This document shows positions 54,708 through 64,000 of a stretch of 64,000 nt of DNA, one piece after another. Below the pieces are notes generated by a model that saw only the letters and a list, made by a program, of their open reading frames with translations, did not search any database and was not told the origin of the DNA. The position numbers were made by a program, and so were the translations under genes. The stretch covers positions 13,466,267 to 13,530,266 of the forward strand of contig OY540809.1 in assembly GCA_961205875.1 (NCBI GenBank), read 5' to 3'. The first letter of the stretch is position 1, and every line of letters starts with the position of its first letter. The stretch is from Sialis fuliginosa. Taxonomy: Eukaryota > Arthropoda > Insecta > Megaloptera > Sialidae.

Positions 54708-57700
54708 GTAAATTTATATAAATATCCAGGAAAAATTAATTTGACCTATGTAGATATGTATACGTAAATTTAAGTAGATCTATGGTAAAACTGAAACTTA
54801 ACTCTCACTAACAACGTGATTTCACTTTTTATTATTGATACACATATGTTTCAGATAAAAATGTGAACACTTTTCATGCAAATAACAATAAATTTGAACA
54901 AGAACCGAAGCATTTAAAACAACAAATAAAAGTAATTAATCTCGGTAAAAAATACGGAGGTACTTATGTGGTTAAAAATTTTAATTTAAATTTGTATAAA
55001 GATCAAGTAACAGTTTTACTTGGACACAACGGTGCAGGAAAAACAACAGTTATGAATATGCTAGCAGGTATAGTATATATAAATATAGACCCTTTAGTGC
55101 AGGCGCTAGAAGAAAGTGAGTGAAAATAATATATGTTCAGATTCGTATATCTGAGATCTTAAAGAACTTAAAAAGTCAAGATGCCAGTCGGTACCTTGGC
55201 GCAATTATTTTGAAATCACTAAAAAGCCCTACAAAGGTAAACATTTTTTTAAAATCATTACACTCATAACTGTACTCCTTTATTTGTTATAAATTTTTTA
55301 ATGTTCATAAAACCTTGAATTTAGGTATTTTCAATCATGAAAATGTATACTTTAAAACTAGTATTATTATACTTAATATTTTTTTTTATAATCTTCAAAC
55401 GAATGATTAATTAACCAAGCGCGTTTCTCTACTCTGCGCGTTCATATTGCTCTCTCACTAACTCTCCCATGGGCTCCCATTTGGGGAAAAACAGTTATTC
55501 ACAAAATTAAAGATACTTAATTAAATTCTCTACCAAAAATATATATAATCTATACATATTTTTCGTCAGATTCGTATTTCAACGAGTAATGAGTGTCTAA
55601 ATTTATTAAAATTATTGATAAAGTGTTACAATGAAAAGACAACATAAAATTCAGATAATCGTTACTCGTTGAAATACGAATCTGACAAAAAATATGTACA
55701 GAACCTTTTTGGTAGAGAATTTAACTATCTTCAATTTTGTAAATAACTGTTTTTGCCCATATGAGAGTGTGAGTGAGTGTGGAAGTGTTAGTGAGAGGGC
55801 AATATGAACGCGCAGAGTAGATAAACGCGCTTTGTTGTTAATTAATTTTGAAATTGAAGTATACCATATTGTTAACATTCATTTTACTTAGCTTCTGGGT
55901 GTAAGCCGCGTCGATTCGGTCGTGTTATAATACTATTAGTTTTAAAGTATACATTTTCATGATAGAAAACACCAAAATTCAAGGTTTAATAAACATTAAA
56001 AAATTTATAACAAATAAAGGAGTAGAGTTACAGCTATGAGTGTAAGGACCTTTTTTATGCGAAAAGGACTAAAGATGATACAAAAAATGATTTAAAAAAC
56101 ATGTTTTTCCTTTTGTAGGGCCTTTTCGCAATTTAAAAAAAATTACACCAAGGTAGCAACTTACACCTTGACTTTTTAAGTTCTTTAAGGAGGTAGTTGC
56201 ATAAAAAAATTACAAGATTTAATTTTGAAAATTTCACCACTGAAAATACAATACTTTTTTAATACAACATTTTTTTTTCCTGATTTTTTACCGTTTTGTT
56301 ATAAAGTTATTTAATTTTAAAAAACGTAATTTTAACATGGAAGATATAGCGAATTAGTTCGATCGGCGCTTTCTATTGAAGATTTTATCTGTTTATTAGA
56401 AGATTATTAAATAAATTTAGTTTTTTTCGATAAAAGTATTATTTTTTAATCATTTAAAAAAATTTGAAATTTTTTCACCGTTTCGTTAATTTTTAATTTA
56501 CATTTGTTTGCAATAATTGGCAATAAAAAGAATAAAATTTAATGTCATAAGTATACACTTGGCAACATCGTAACGGTTATATAGCCAATAACAAGTAGGT
56601 TTGCTTTGATTGGTTCGAATATAGTAGCGGGAAATACAAACAACTCATAGATTTAAATATGTAATTTATATAAATACTGATCAATTAGTAGCAGTTCATA
56701 TAATGTTCTAATAATTATTATTATTACTTTCTACTGATTATATAATAAAATTGAATAATTTAATGATTTATGCCTTCAAGAAATTAACATACATATCTGC
56801 TTTTTCAATAATTACAAAAAAATATTCAGTATAAAAGGAATAAGGATAGGTTAATTAAAATAAAACAGCCAAGTACATGATAATGTTCCGTAGCCATTTA
56901 AATTTTTTTTCAAAAATCTTATTATTTAGGTTTTTGGGTTATCAACCTACGTCCATATACCAAATTGCATCTTAATAGGGTCGATCCAGACTATCGAGGT
57001 GTTGCTCCAATCAAATCTTATGATATTTACATTGACGAGCTGGCCTCGCTCCAACCAAATCTTATGATATTTACATTAACGAGCCGATCTCGGTCCATCA
57101 AATCTTATGATATTTACATTATTGCACAAGTTTAGATCACACTTTACTCGGTGATCAGTACTAGAATGATCACAACGAAGTGAAGTTCTTATTCGCATTA
57201 TGGGTACAATCCATGCCAGGTTTGATCACGCTCCGGTAAAATATTCATAGATACTATACTGCATCGGAGCGTGATTGGACCGAGATCTGACCGATACCTA
57301 TAGTGTGAATGATTTCATTGTTTATTTATATTTGATTGGAGTGAGATCAGCCCGAGGCCAGCTTGATAGTCTGGATCGACCCTAGGGGTTCCTAGTTTTC
57401 TACAGAACCCTAAAAAAATAACATATATAGCAAATATATAAAAAAATATTTATACTTTTAAAATAAAAAGATATTTAATCAGAATAAAATAATTAGTGTA
57501 GGAAAAAACTATGTTTCTTTACATACTATAACGAAAGACTAGTTTTCAATATGATTTTATCAAGTAAGTAATATGAATTGACAGAACAACACATTTTCGA
57601 TGAAATATAGGTATTATGTAGATAATATCTTCGGTTATATTAAAAATCATTTTCTTAGAATTAGTAACTCATGGATGAGCACATACATCCTCTTGGAGTA

Positions 57701-60700
57701 AATTTTAGATGCCTTTCTCATAATAGTTGTTATAGGCTCGCTGAAGATAATTATTTTTATAGGTGACATTTACTATTTTAGGTTATGTGCGTAAAAAATA
57801 AACACTAGATTCTTAACAACGTTACCAACATTTGATATCAAAATTTTGTGAGTAAGCAACGTTGCCACATTTTTCATCATCTGAGTAGAGGCATAAAAGT
57901 CAGTTTTTAATAAATTATAAAATAAATATTATTTATTTCGGGATAATTTACATATACTTGAGTGTAATTATCAATATTTCAAATACTTTCAACCGCTAGA
58001 TAAAAATATTCATCATGATGATTTAAATTTCTTTGAATTGGCACTTTAATCAAATCAGCGACTATAAACTATTTCATTTATATTTTAAAAATATTAATTA
58101 ATGTTTATACTGTTGTTAATTGATCTAAGGTATTAAGTTACAATATAATCTATTTTCTGAAAACATTATATTATTTTTTATTGGTATATAGAAGAAAATT
58201 CCAATAGATGGTCAACAACTAGAGATTACCGCAACTGACTCCTTAAGGCTCTGTCAAACAGGAAGCGGACTGTCCGCGCGGACAGTTCGTCGTCCGCCGC
58301 GGACTAGGGTGGTCAAATAGAACGCAGCAGTTCGTCTGACGAAGAAGAATTACTTATTTTCTTAGCTGTGAGTTCAGCAGCAAGACGATAAAGGAAATAG
58401 GTATGCCATAACCAATGTGCATAATGCAGGCATTCAATATAGTGACTAGGCATTCTACGTTCGAGAGGGTTGTTTTCCGAGCTAAATACTGAAGCGAAGT
58501 CATACAAACAACTGCACTACCGTACAAATCAATCAACTTTTCATCATTATCTTCTCTTTTACTCATTTTGCCATTCAGTCCGCGCGCGGACTCTGTAAAA
58601 ATGTACAATCTGTCCGCTGTCCGCCGCGATAGTCCGCTTTCTGTTTGACCAGGGTAATGCAACATTACACGATACAGAGTTCGCGGCTGTCCGCGTGAAC
58701 TGTCCGCGCGGACAGTCCGCCTCCTGTTTGACAGAGCCTTTAAAGGCTCTGTCAAACAGGTATACGAATCTGAAAATAGTTGCCGGTTATCATATTATTT
58801 CCACTCACTTCCTTCTTGCGCCTGGTCTAAGTACGTGAAAGAATTAGTATTATTAATTATTGCAGGTATGATAAAACCGTCAGAAGGCACTGCGATAATA
58901 AACGGCTATGACATAAGCACGCAATTGTCTGTTATACGAGGCAAATTTGGATATTGTCCACAACATAATATTTTATTTGATGAATTGACAGTTACCGAAC
59001 ATTTAAAATTTTATGGAAAATTGAAAGGTTGAATTTTATTTTATTGTAAATCTTTTAAATAACTGGAAAATTTTGCAGGCCACTATGGAAAAAAACTTAA
59101 AGATGATATAAAAGACTATTTACAACTAATGCAGATGCAAAAAAAAGCTGATTGTAGAAGTAAAAATCTTTCAGGGGGAATGAAGAGAAAATTATCCGTA
59201 GGAGTTGCTTTTTGCGGGAATCCAATATTTGTAATGTTAGACGAACCTTCAGCTGGCATGGATCCTCAGTCCAGAAGAAATCTGTGGTCTATGATAAATT
59301 CTGTCAAAGAAGGTACGACAATGAACCAAATCATTTAATTCATTAAAGAGAAACCGAATTCACTATAGTAAAGCTTATAATCTTTTAGATAATACCATTT
59401 TATTGACCACCCATTATCTGGATGAGGCTGACATTTTGGGAGACAGGATTGCTATAATGTCTCACGGAACTCTACAGTGTTGTGGGTCATCGTTTTTCTT
59501 AAAGAAAATATATGGCACTGGATACCATCTGATTATTGAGAAAAAGCTAAACTGTAACGTGAATGAAATCACAAGGTTTTTAGAAAAAAACATCAGGAAT
59601 GTTAAATTAGAATCGAACATGTACTCAGAACTGAAATATCTGTTACCAGAAAGTGAAACGCATGCATTTCAAGAAACGTTTAGCAAATTAGAGAGGGGTA
59701 ATTCTGAATTTGGTATTAATGGTTATGGCATTTCGATGGTAACACTAGAGGAGATATTTATGAAGTGAGTGCAGTTTAAAATACTTTAATGCCCGGTATT
59801 ATAAAGAATTTGCTTGAGTGCAAATTCAAATTAGCTCTCAGCTAACGCTATCTGCTAGAAATCAGCGACTTAAAATAAGTGCTGCCAAGTGTACCTCATA
59901 AAGTGCATAGCTTTTACATTATTATACATTTATTACCACTGTTTTAAAATATCGAGCAATTTCATAACAATTTGACACCTATCAGATAGCGTTAGCTGGG
60001 AGCCAATTTGCATTTGCAGCCAAGCAAATTATTTATAATACCGGGCATAAGAAAGTCTGATCGTTTTAAAATTGATTTGTTTTAGAGTTGGTGCAGCACA
60101 CGAAATAAAATTTGAAAAAAACGATAATAAAAATACAAATGAACAGTTTAAAGAAAGCTGTAAGGAGATTGTTTATTTTAATATGTAAAAGTGTAATATA
60201 TTGATATAATTTTATAGTTGTTATAGAAGAAGATATTGTGACCGGATGTAACTTGTATCTGTACCAATTTCGAGCAATGTTTAAAAAGAGATTTATGGTC
60301 GCAAGAAGACATTGGCAAATGTTTTTACTTCAAATACTCATACCAATCTTATTTCTGATACCATCTTTAATTACAAAACCAGAACTGAAGTACCCGCCAC
60401 CTTTAAAAATAGACATAGATTCTTATTCCGAATCTATAACTGTTTTTCATAGTTATAATGATTCGATTCCCGGCATTGATGAGCATTTCAATAAATATAA
60501 ACAGTCATTAGAGGGCCCAAATCATATTGTCAATAAAGAAATAATGAATGAGAGTTTAGGAAATTATTTTTTGAAGGTAAGATCAGAATGAATTTTCATT
60601 AAATTTATTTATTCATATTTGTCTTTATAATATACTTACCCAGGAACATTGTAAGTTTCACCAAAATCTGTTCAGTAGTTTTCGAGATGACTTCGGTCAA

Positions 60701-63385
60701 ACACACACACGCACACATACATACACACAAAATTAAACTTTTTTTTCTTTATGTATTGTAAAGTCCGGAATATATAAAAATAAGATTTCACCAAAATCGG
60801 TTATTATATCCAGTAGTTTTAGAGATTACTTCGGTCAACACAGAAACACAATTAACTTTATATCTTTATATATTGTAAATTCCGGATTATATTTAACATA
60901 AAATGGCTAAAATATATGCACAAAAAAAGCCCAAAATATGCAGTAAAATCGCAAAAATACGTAACTTTCTGTCAAAAACATAACTGAAGTTATAAGTGAT
61001 TATTGCAAATAAATTTTTAAAATGCACCAATCAAATTTAAGGCGGTAAATACAAATATCCAGTTCCTTGTCAATTTAGTAGTATTGATGGATTTTTTGAT
61101 CCGACCATATTTTTTCGGGTATCCGGCGAGTTTTTCGAAACACAATTTTTCGAATCACAATTTTTCGAATCACAATTCTTCGAATGAACAATTTTTCGAA
61201 ACACAATTTTTCGAATCACAATTTTTCGAACCACAATTCTTCGAATGCACAATTTTTCGAATGAACAATTTTTCGAAAAAATTAAGTTTTGGATTTTTAA
61301 ATTAAGTTTTACACAAAATTTGATAAAGGTAGAAATTAAAAATAATAGAGAAAAACAAAACAATTTTAATTAATTTAATTAATTTGTTTAAACTTTTATT
61401 AGTAAATCCATACTAATATTATAAATGCGAAAGTGTGTTTGTCTGTCTCTCTGTCTGTATGTCTGTCTGTTTGTTCCCTTTTCACGGCTAAACCACTAAA
61501 CCGATCTTGATGAAATTTGACAGAGATATAGCTTGTACCCTGAGGAAGGACATAGGCTACTTCGAATTCCGAAAAAACAACCCCTAAGGGATTATAAGGG
61601 GTGGAAAAGTTTGTATGGGAAAATAAAATACCGATCTTGATGAAATTTGACAGGGAGATAGCTTGCACACTGAAAAAGTTAATAGGCTACTTCGAATCCC
61701 GAGAAAACAACCCCGAAGGGATTAAAAGCTTCGCTCGCGTGTATTTCAAAACCCCCATCCCCATGGTATTTTTCCCGCCAGATTGAATGTAACCAATTAC
61801 AACCCTTCATATGTGACAGTTTTCTTTAGTTTTCTTTCATTATACAAAATCGTAAATATCTCGGCTCCTATGCGAGATAGAGGGTTGTTTTTCTTTCTAA
61901 AGCCCCCTCCCCCGTAGTATTTTTCCCGCCGGATCGAATAAAACCACTTACAAACCTTCATATGTAACGGTGGGTAAAATATTAATTACTAAAAAAAATT
62001 GTTCACCCCCTTGCAATTTCATAGGGGTTGAATTTTCGAGAAACGAAAAGCCTATGTCCGTCCTCGAGATGCAAGCTATCTCACTGCCAAATTTCATCAA
62101 GATCGGTTCAGCGGTTTAGCTGTGAAAAAGTAACGAACAGACAGACAGATAGACACACTTTCGAATTTATAATATTAGTATGAATATCGTAAAATGTCCA
62201 AATATTACTTTACTTAATATTTTATTAACTAAATAAAATTTGAACAATAAAATTTTTCGAAAAATTGTTCATTCGAAGAATTGTGATTCGAAAAATTGTG
62301 ATTCGAAAAATTGTGTTTCGAAAAATTTACACCAAACCATTTTTTCGACATTTATTCACCAAACTTGTAAGAAATATGCAAAAAATTCTAAAATTTGCAA
62401 TAAATACAAATGCATAGCATATTAATTATTTTCATTTTAGAAAGATCGAGAAACACAACTGAAACATGTTATATCGTTAACATATAATGGTTCCAATTCC
62501 TTGCTAGGATGGTTCAATAAAGACATCTTACATAGTCCACCGCTAACCATGAGTGCAATTTGTAATATGTTAGTGAAACTACATATGGGTGATGATTATA
62601 GCATTATATTTTATAATAAACCTGTACCAGCCAATTTAGATGAACCGGTAAGTATTTTTGTCAGAATAACGATAGGAGGCTGAAAATTTCTCGGTCAGAG
62701 GCACTTTTTGTTATCGTAATTGTTTGTACTATGGGTAATATGGGTATATCACTAAAGTTTCACAATAATGAACAGATCGAGGCAGCAATACAGGAACATT
62801 TTGAGGGTTAAATTGAAACATATTTTTTCAACCGTATTAAAGCCGTGTACAGAAAATGTAAAAATTTTAATTCGACTTTTCAGCCTCTCTGTAAATATAT
62901 GTTTATTTTTAAAGTTATGTGATTTTTATGTAACATTTATATATTGTTTTAAGATTATCAGTCTAATTGGTATTCAATTACCGTTAGTATTAACATTTTA
63001 TTTTGCTTTAATGATATCTTTTTACGTGCGAGAACGATCAACAAAATCAAAACATTTACAATTTGTTTCCGGAGTAAAGGCTATCATATTCTGGATATCT
63101 GCATTTATATGGGATATAATTTTATTTCTCATAACAATAACAATTATCTTAGCAATGTTTTACTTTGCTAAAGTAGAGGGTTTTGAAAATGTAAAATCGT
63201 TAGGTAATACACAAAATGATTATTATTATTTGTATGTATATTTAATGTGCTAATTTTATTTTTAGGGCGGTTTCTATTAATAGTAATAATGTACGCATAC
63301 GCTGTCTTACCAGTGATGTATGTAATGTCGATTTTATTTAAAACAAAAGCGTTTAATATTTTTTTAGGCTGTTCTTTTGTTTCAA
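50221..63385 (+). CDS. Gene C: ABCA-type transporter, 15 coding exons in window (3' end missing)
   Basis: Spliced model: 50221-50504, 50798-51165, 52014-52264, 53938-54175, 54266-54427, 54498-54707, 54855-55067, 58866-59027, 59079-59312, 59389-59764, 60086-60159, 60218-60576, 62441-62647, 62915 (or 62954)-63203, 63266-63385. All phases agree with genes A and B. About 1,180 residues are encoded here: TMD1, NBD1 and most of TMD2; the cysteine-rich exon, NBD2 and tail must lie to the right of the window. Exon 14's start is uncertain: AAG acceptors at 62914 and 62953 are both in frame. The exon 2 donor at 51166 was chosen because the next in-phase site would create a stop. The visible part is intact, so this is a true gene cut by the window edge and not a truncated one. 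Confidence 0.86.
50550..50731. mobile_element. MITE with GGGTCGATCCAGACTATCG termini in gene C intron 1
   Basis: GGGTCGATCCAGACTATCG at the left is matched by CGATAGTCTGGATCGACTC at the right, flanked by TA on both sides. A longer relative lies at 56979-57383. Confidence 0.75.
51166..52013. other. Gene C intron 2
   Basis: AT-rich. Holds a pair of direct repeats of about 60 bp (ACACTATTCACTCTCAGTAT near 51478 and ACACTGTTTAATCTCTGTAA near 51538, each followed by ACGTATAAGAAAGT). No gene. Confidence 0.5.
52422..53273. repeat. Foldback element in gene C intron 3, 0.85 kb
   Basis: AAATCTATACCTTTTACA at the left against TGTAAAAGGTATAGAT at the right; both arms contain repeated pieces of the type GAAAACTGATTTCACACAAA. 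Central blocks GGCGCAATGATGCAGCAT and ATGCTGCATCATTGCGCC are exact inverted copies. Confidence 0.75.
53331..53857. repeat. Foldback element in gene C intron 3, 527 bp
   Basis: TAGTCCTCAATACCTCGACC at the left, GGTCGAAGTACTGAGGACTA at the right; arms share CCATACTTCTGAAACTTCGT and its reverse, and ATTTTGTCCGACAA inward. Confidence 0.85.
54855..59764 (+). CDS. Gene C exons 7-10: nucleotide-binding domain 1
   Basis: Walker [11 protein letters not shown]-loop [13 protein letters not shown], signature [10 protein letters not shown], Walker B FVMLDEPSAGMDP and H-loop LTTHYLDEAD, all intact. Intron 7 (3.8 kb) is filled with nested elements. The 24 bases before exon 8 also match gene B. The exon 8 donor is GTTGAA, again weak. 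Confidence 0.92.
55393..55865. repeat. Foldback nested at the centre of the intron-7 element
   Basis: AACCAAGCGCGTTT and CTACTCTGCGCGTTCATATT at the left have reverse partners AATATGAACGCGCAGAGTAG and AAACGCGCTTTGTT at the right; inner arms share TCAGATTCGTATTTCAACGA. Confidence 0.8.
56195..56976. other. Unassigned insertion material in gene C intron 7
   Basis: AT-rich, no coding structure. Near 56885-56945 it has a GTTCCGTAG phrase typical of the repeat also seen in gene B intron 16. Confidence 0.4.
56979..57383. mobile_element. MITE of the GGGTCGATCC family in gene C intron 7
   Basis: GGGTCGATCCAGACTATCGA at the left and TGATAGTCTGGATCGACC at the right. The interior repeats CAAATCTTATGATATTTACATT three times in the left part (about 57014, 57057 and 57099), unlike the shorter copy at 50550-50731. 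Confidence 0.75.
57420..58242. other. Intron 7 sequence without recognised features
   Basis: AT-rich intron DNA; I see no gene or bounded repeat here. Confidence 0.45.
58246..58739. mobile_element. PIF/Harbinger element, internally deleted, 494 bp
   Basis: AGGCTCTGTCAAACAGG at the left and CCTGTTTGACAGAGCCT at the right, flanked by perfect TTA duplications (58243-58245 and 58740-58742). The subterminal zones repeat GTCCGCGCGGAC. On the minus strand, ASVFSSENNPLERRMPS (58313-58507) resembles an N-terminal stretch of Harbinger transposases but the frame is broken. Directly to the right, 58743-58760 is an extra solo terminus. Confidence 0.82.
58743..58760. repeat. Solo PIF/Harbinger terminus
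   Basis: AAGGCTCTGTCAAACAGG repeats the left end of the adjacent element in the same orientation, then reverts to foldback-arm sequence (TATACGAATCTG). Confidence 0.75.
59790..60047. mobile_element. MITE with TGCCCGGTATTATAAA termini in gene C intron 10
   Basis: TGCCCGGTATTATAAAGAAT at the left and ATTTATAATACCGGGCA at the right; arms share CAGATAGCGTTAGCTG and its reverse. Related to 35323-35654. Confidence 0.8.
60086..63385 (+). CDS. Gene C exons 11-15: linker and first part of TMD2
   Basis: Linker exon of 74 nt as in gene B; VTGCNLYLYQFRAMFKKR and helix in exon 12 with PPPLKIDIDSYSES; GWFNKDILHSPPLT and YNKPVP in exon 13; [17 protein letters not shown] and FIWDIILF in exon 14; helix exon 15 (120 nt, as in B) ending in a donor GTAAGT at 63386. 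Confidence 0.85.
60577..61130. other. Gene C intron 12, left part
   Basis: AT-rich, with a CA microsatellite near 60703-60730 and two copies of TTCACCAAAATC(T/G)GTT phrases typical of degenerate insect repeats. No gene. Confidence 0.45.
61131..61279. repeat. 15-bp tandem array (left block)
   Basis: About ten units of a 15-mer resembling ATTTTTCGAATCACA, each with a TTCGAA core, with variants TTCGAATGA and TTCGAAACA. Confidence 0.85.
61407..62184. mobile_element. Inverted-repeat element with ACTAATATTATAAAT ends
   Basis: CATACTAATATTATAAATGC at the left and AATTTATAATATTAGTATG at the right, with CGAAAGTGTGT/ACACACTTTCG and AAACCGATCTTGATGAAATTT repeated. Same phrases are known as dispersed insect repeats. 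It lies between the two 15-bp arrays. Confidence 0.65.
62251..62330. repeat. 15-bp tandem array (right block, inverted)
   Basis: Five units of the reverse complement of the left block (ATTCGAAAAATTGTG), so the two arrays form inverted ends around about 1 kb. Confidence 0.85.
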
Positions 63386-63466
63386 GTAAGTTTTACATCA
63401 ACATAATAAATTAAATAAATTTTTGAAATCGTTTTTTTTTATTCTACAGTAAAACTTTGTATTCTA

Positions 63467-64000
63467 CATGGGCTGAAAAGTCTTTGGTCTGACATATGTA
63501 TAAATGGCGACATAAACAAAAAATCCTTATACTTCCCATAGAGTACCAACCTTAACTAGAATACTGTCAAAATTTCATGGCATTTCATGTACTCTTGTTC
63601 AAGTTACAGCCTTCGAAGTGGCGCTACTTTTGTTATTTTTTTAATGATGGAAAAAAGTGAATTTCGTGGTTTGGTTAAACATTGTTTTTTGATGGGAAAA
63701 AATACCGTCCAAAGTTCAAACAAAGGAATGGTTTGATAAGTGTTACGGCACATCTGCCCCAGCTAATTCAACTGTAAAATATTGGTTTTCTGAGTTTCGT
63801 CGGACCGTACGGACACAAATGATGCACCATGTTCAGGAAGGCCAAATGAGGCAGATATTTCAGAAAATATTCGAAAAATTCGTGAAATTGTGTTGAATGA
63901 CCGCAAAGTGAGTGAGCTAGCTAACACCATAGGCATCTCAAAGGTACGTGTTGGTCAAATCCTTTATAAATGTTTACATAAGTACCGCGTTTTTTAACAA
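63467..64000 (+). mobile_element. mariner-type element, partial, in gene C intron 15
   Basis: The start near CATGGGCTGAAAAGTCTTTGG (core GGGCTGAAAAGTC) is the probable terminal region. It continues to the window edge; the right terminus is not visible. Confidence 0.55.
63644..64000 (+). pseudogene. mariner transposase remnant, N-terminal part
   Basis: The first frame opens at 63644 (MMEKSEFR, KHCFLMGKNTVQ) and stops after 30 codons. Characteristic mariner DNA-binding-domain blocks then appear in shifted frames: KEWFDKCYGTSAP, TVKYWFSEFRR, SGRPNEADISENIRKI and SELANTIGISKVRVGQIL. At least two frameshifts make it inactive. Confidence 0.7.

Larger units (their letters stand above)
55086..58829. 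mobile_element. Broken foldback element enlarged by nested insertions, gene C intron 7
   Basis: Outer ends TAGACC and CAGGCGCTAGAAGAAAGTGAG at the left, CACTTCCTTCTTGCGCCTGGTCTA at the right: the same family as the intact palindrome at 18026-18664. The right arm is split at about 56195 and resumes at 58760 with TATACGAATCTGAAAATAG; the centre also carries another palindrome. Confidence 0.75.

Noticed and set aside
58354..58755. 133-codon minus-strand open frame as a host gene
   Set aside because: It lies wholly within and across the ends of the PIF/Harbinger element and switches frames relative to the transposase-like stretch.
61131..61279. Regular short repeats, possible CRISPR array
   Set aside because: Units abut without unique spacers, the context is eukaryotic intron, and an inverted partner array exists. 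It is a tandem repeat.
1..64000. tRNA, rRNA or other structured RNA genes
   Set aside because: I looked for cloverleaf-like or conserved RNA signatures and found none; the hairpins seen are long transposon foldbacks.

Overview
The window reads as AT-rich nuclear DNA of an insect or close arthropod relative: genes split into many short exons with GT-AG introns, no bacterial-style gene packing, and a dense load of DNA transposons, foldback elements and one LTR retrotransposon. Short TTAGG runs fit an insect but do not prove it. I could not fix the species.

Layout. (1) 1-1092 is the last coding exon of a proline-rich signalling or scaffold protein ending in a PDZ-ligand-like tail. (2) 1093-6999 is intergenic, with a PIF/Harbinger-like element that carries nested hAT elements. 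(3) 7017-63385 and beyond is a head-to-tail array of three ABCA-type full ABC transporters on the + strand. Gene A (7017-16191) has 20 coding exons and about 1,675 residues. Gene B (17374-42685) has 19 coding exons and about 1,696 residues and is swollen by transposons in its introns. Gene C (50221 onward) has 15 coding exons in the window and runs off the right edge. I joined exons by GT/AG sites, reading phase and comparison among the three paralogues; A and B close into uninterrupted frames, and A-C share most exon lengths exactly (210, 213, 162, 234 and 376 nt for exons 6-10). (4) Between B and C lie two decayed extra copies of the first coding exon, and between those copies an intact minus-strand Ty3/gypsy LTR retrotransposon (43913-48714, identical 152-bp LTRs, GTATC target duplication) and a hAT element with an 8-bp target duplication (48735-49758).

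How the genes fit together. Each transporter has the ABCA plan: one membrane helix, a large extracellular loop, a helix bundle, NBD1, a short linker, a second helix-loop-bundle, NBD2 and a C-terminal tail. All visible Walker A, signature and Walker B motifs are intact, so A and B look like working lipid-type transporters. The array arose by tandem duplication. Some exons of B and C are almost identical, synonymous sites included, while the extracellular loops have diverged widely, which suggests gene conversion in the ATPase parts.

The most striking non-gene feature is the number of large inverted repeats (about 0.2 to 2.5 kb, often nested) inside introns of B and C. In the pre-mRNA they should fold into long hairpins. 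One of them is built from arrays of AGGTCA hexamers and sits inside a dead Tc1/mariner element.
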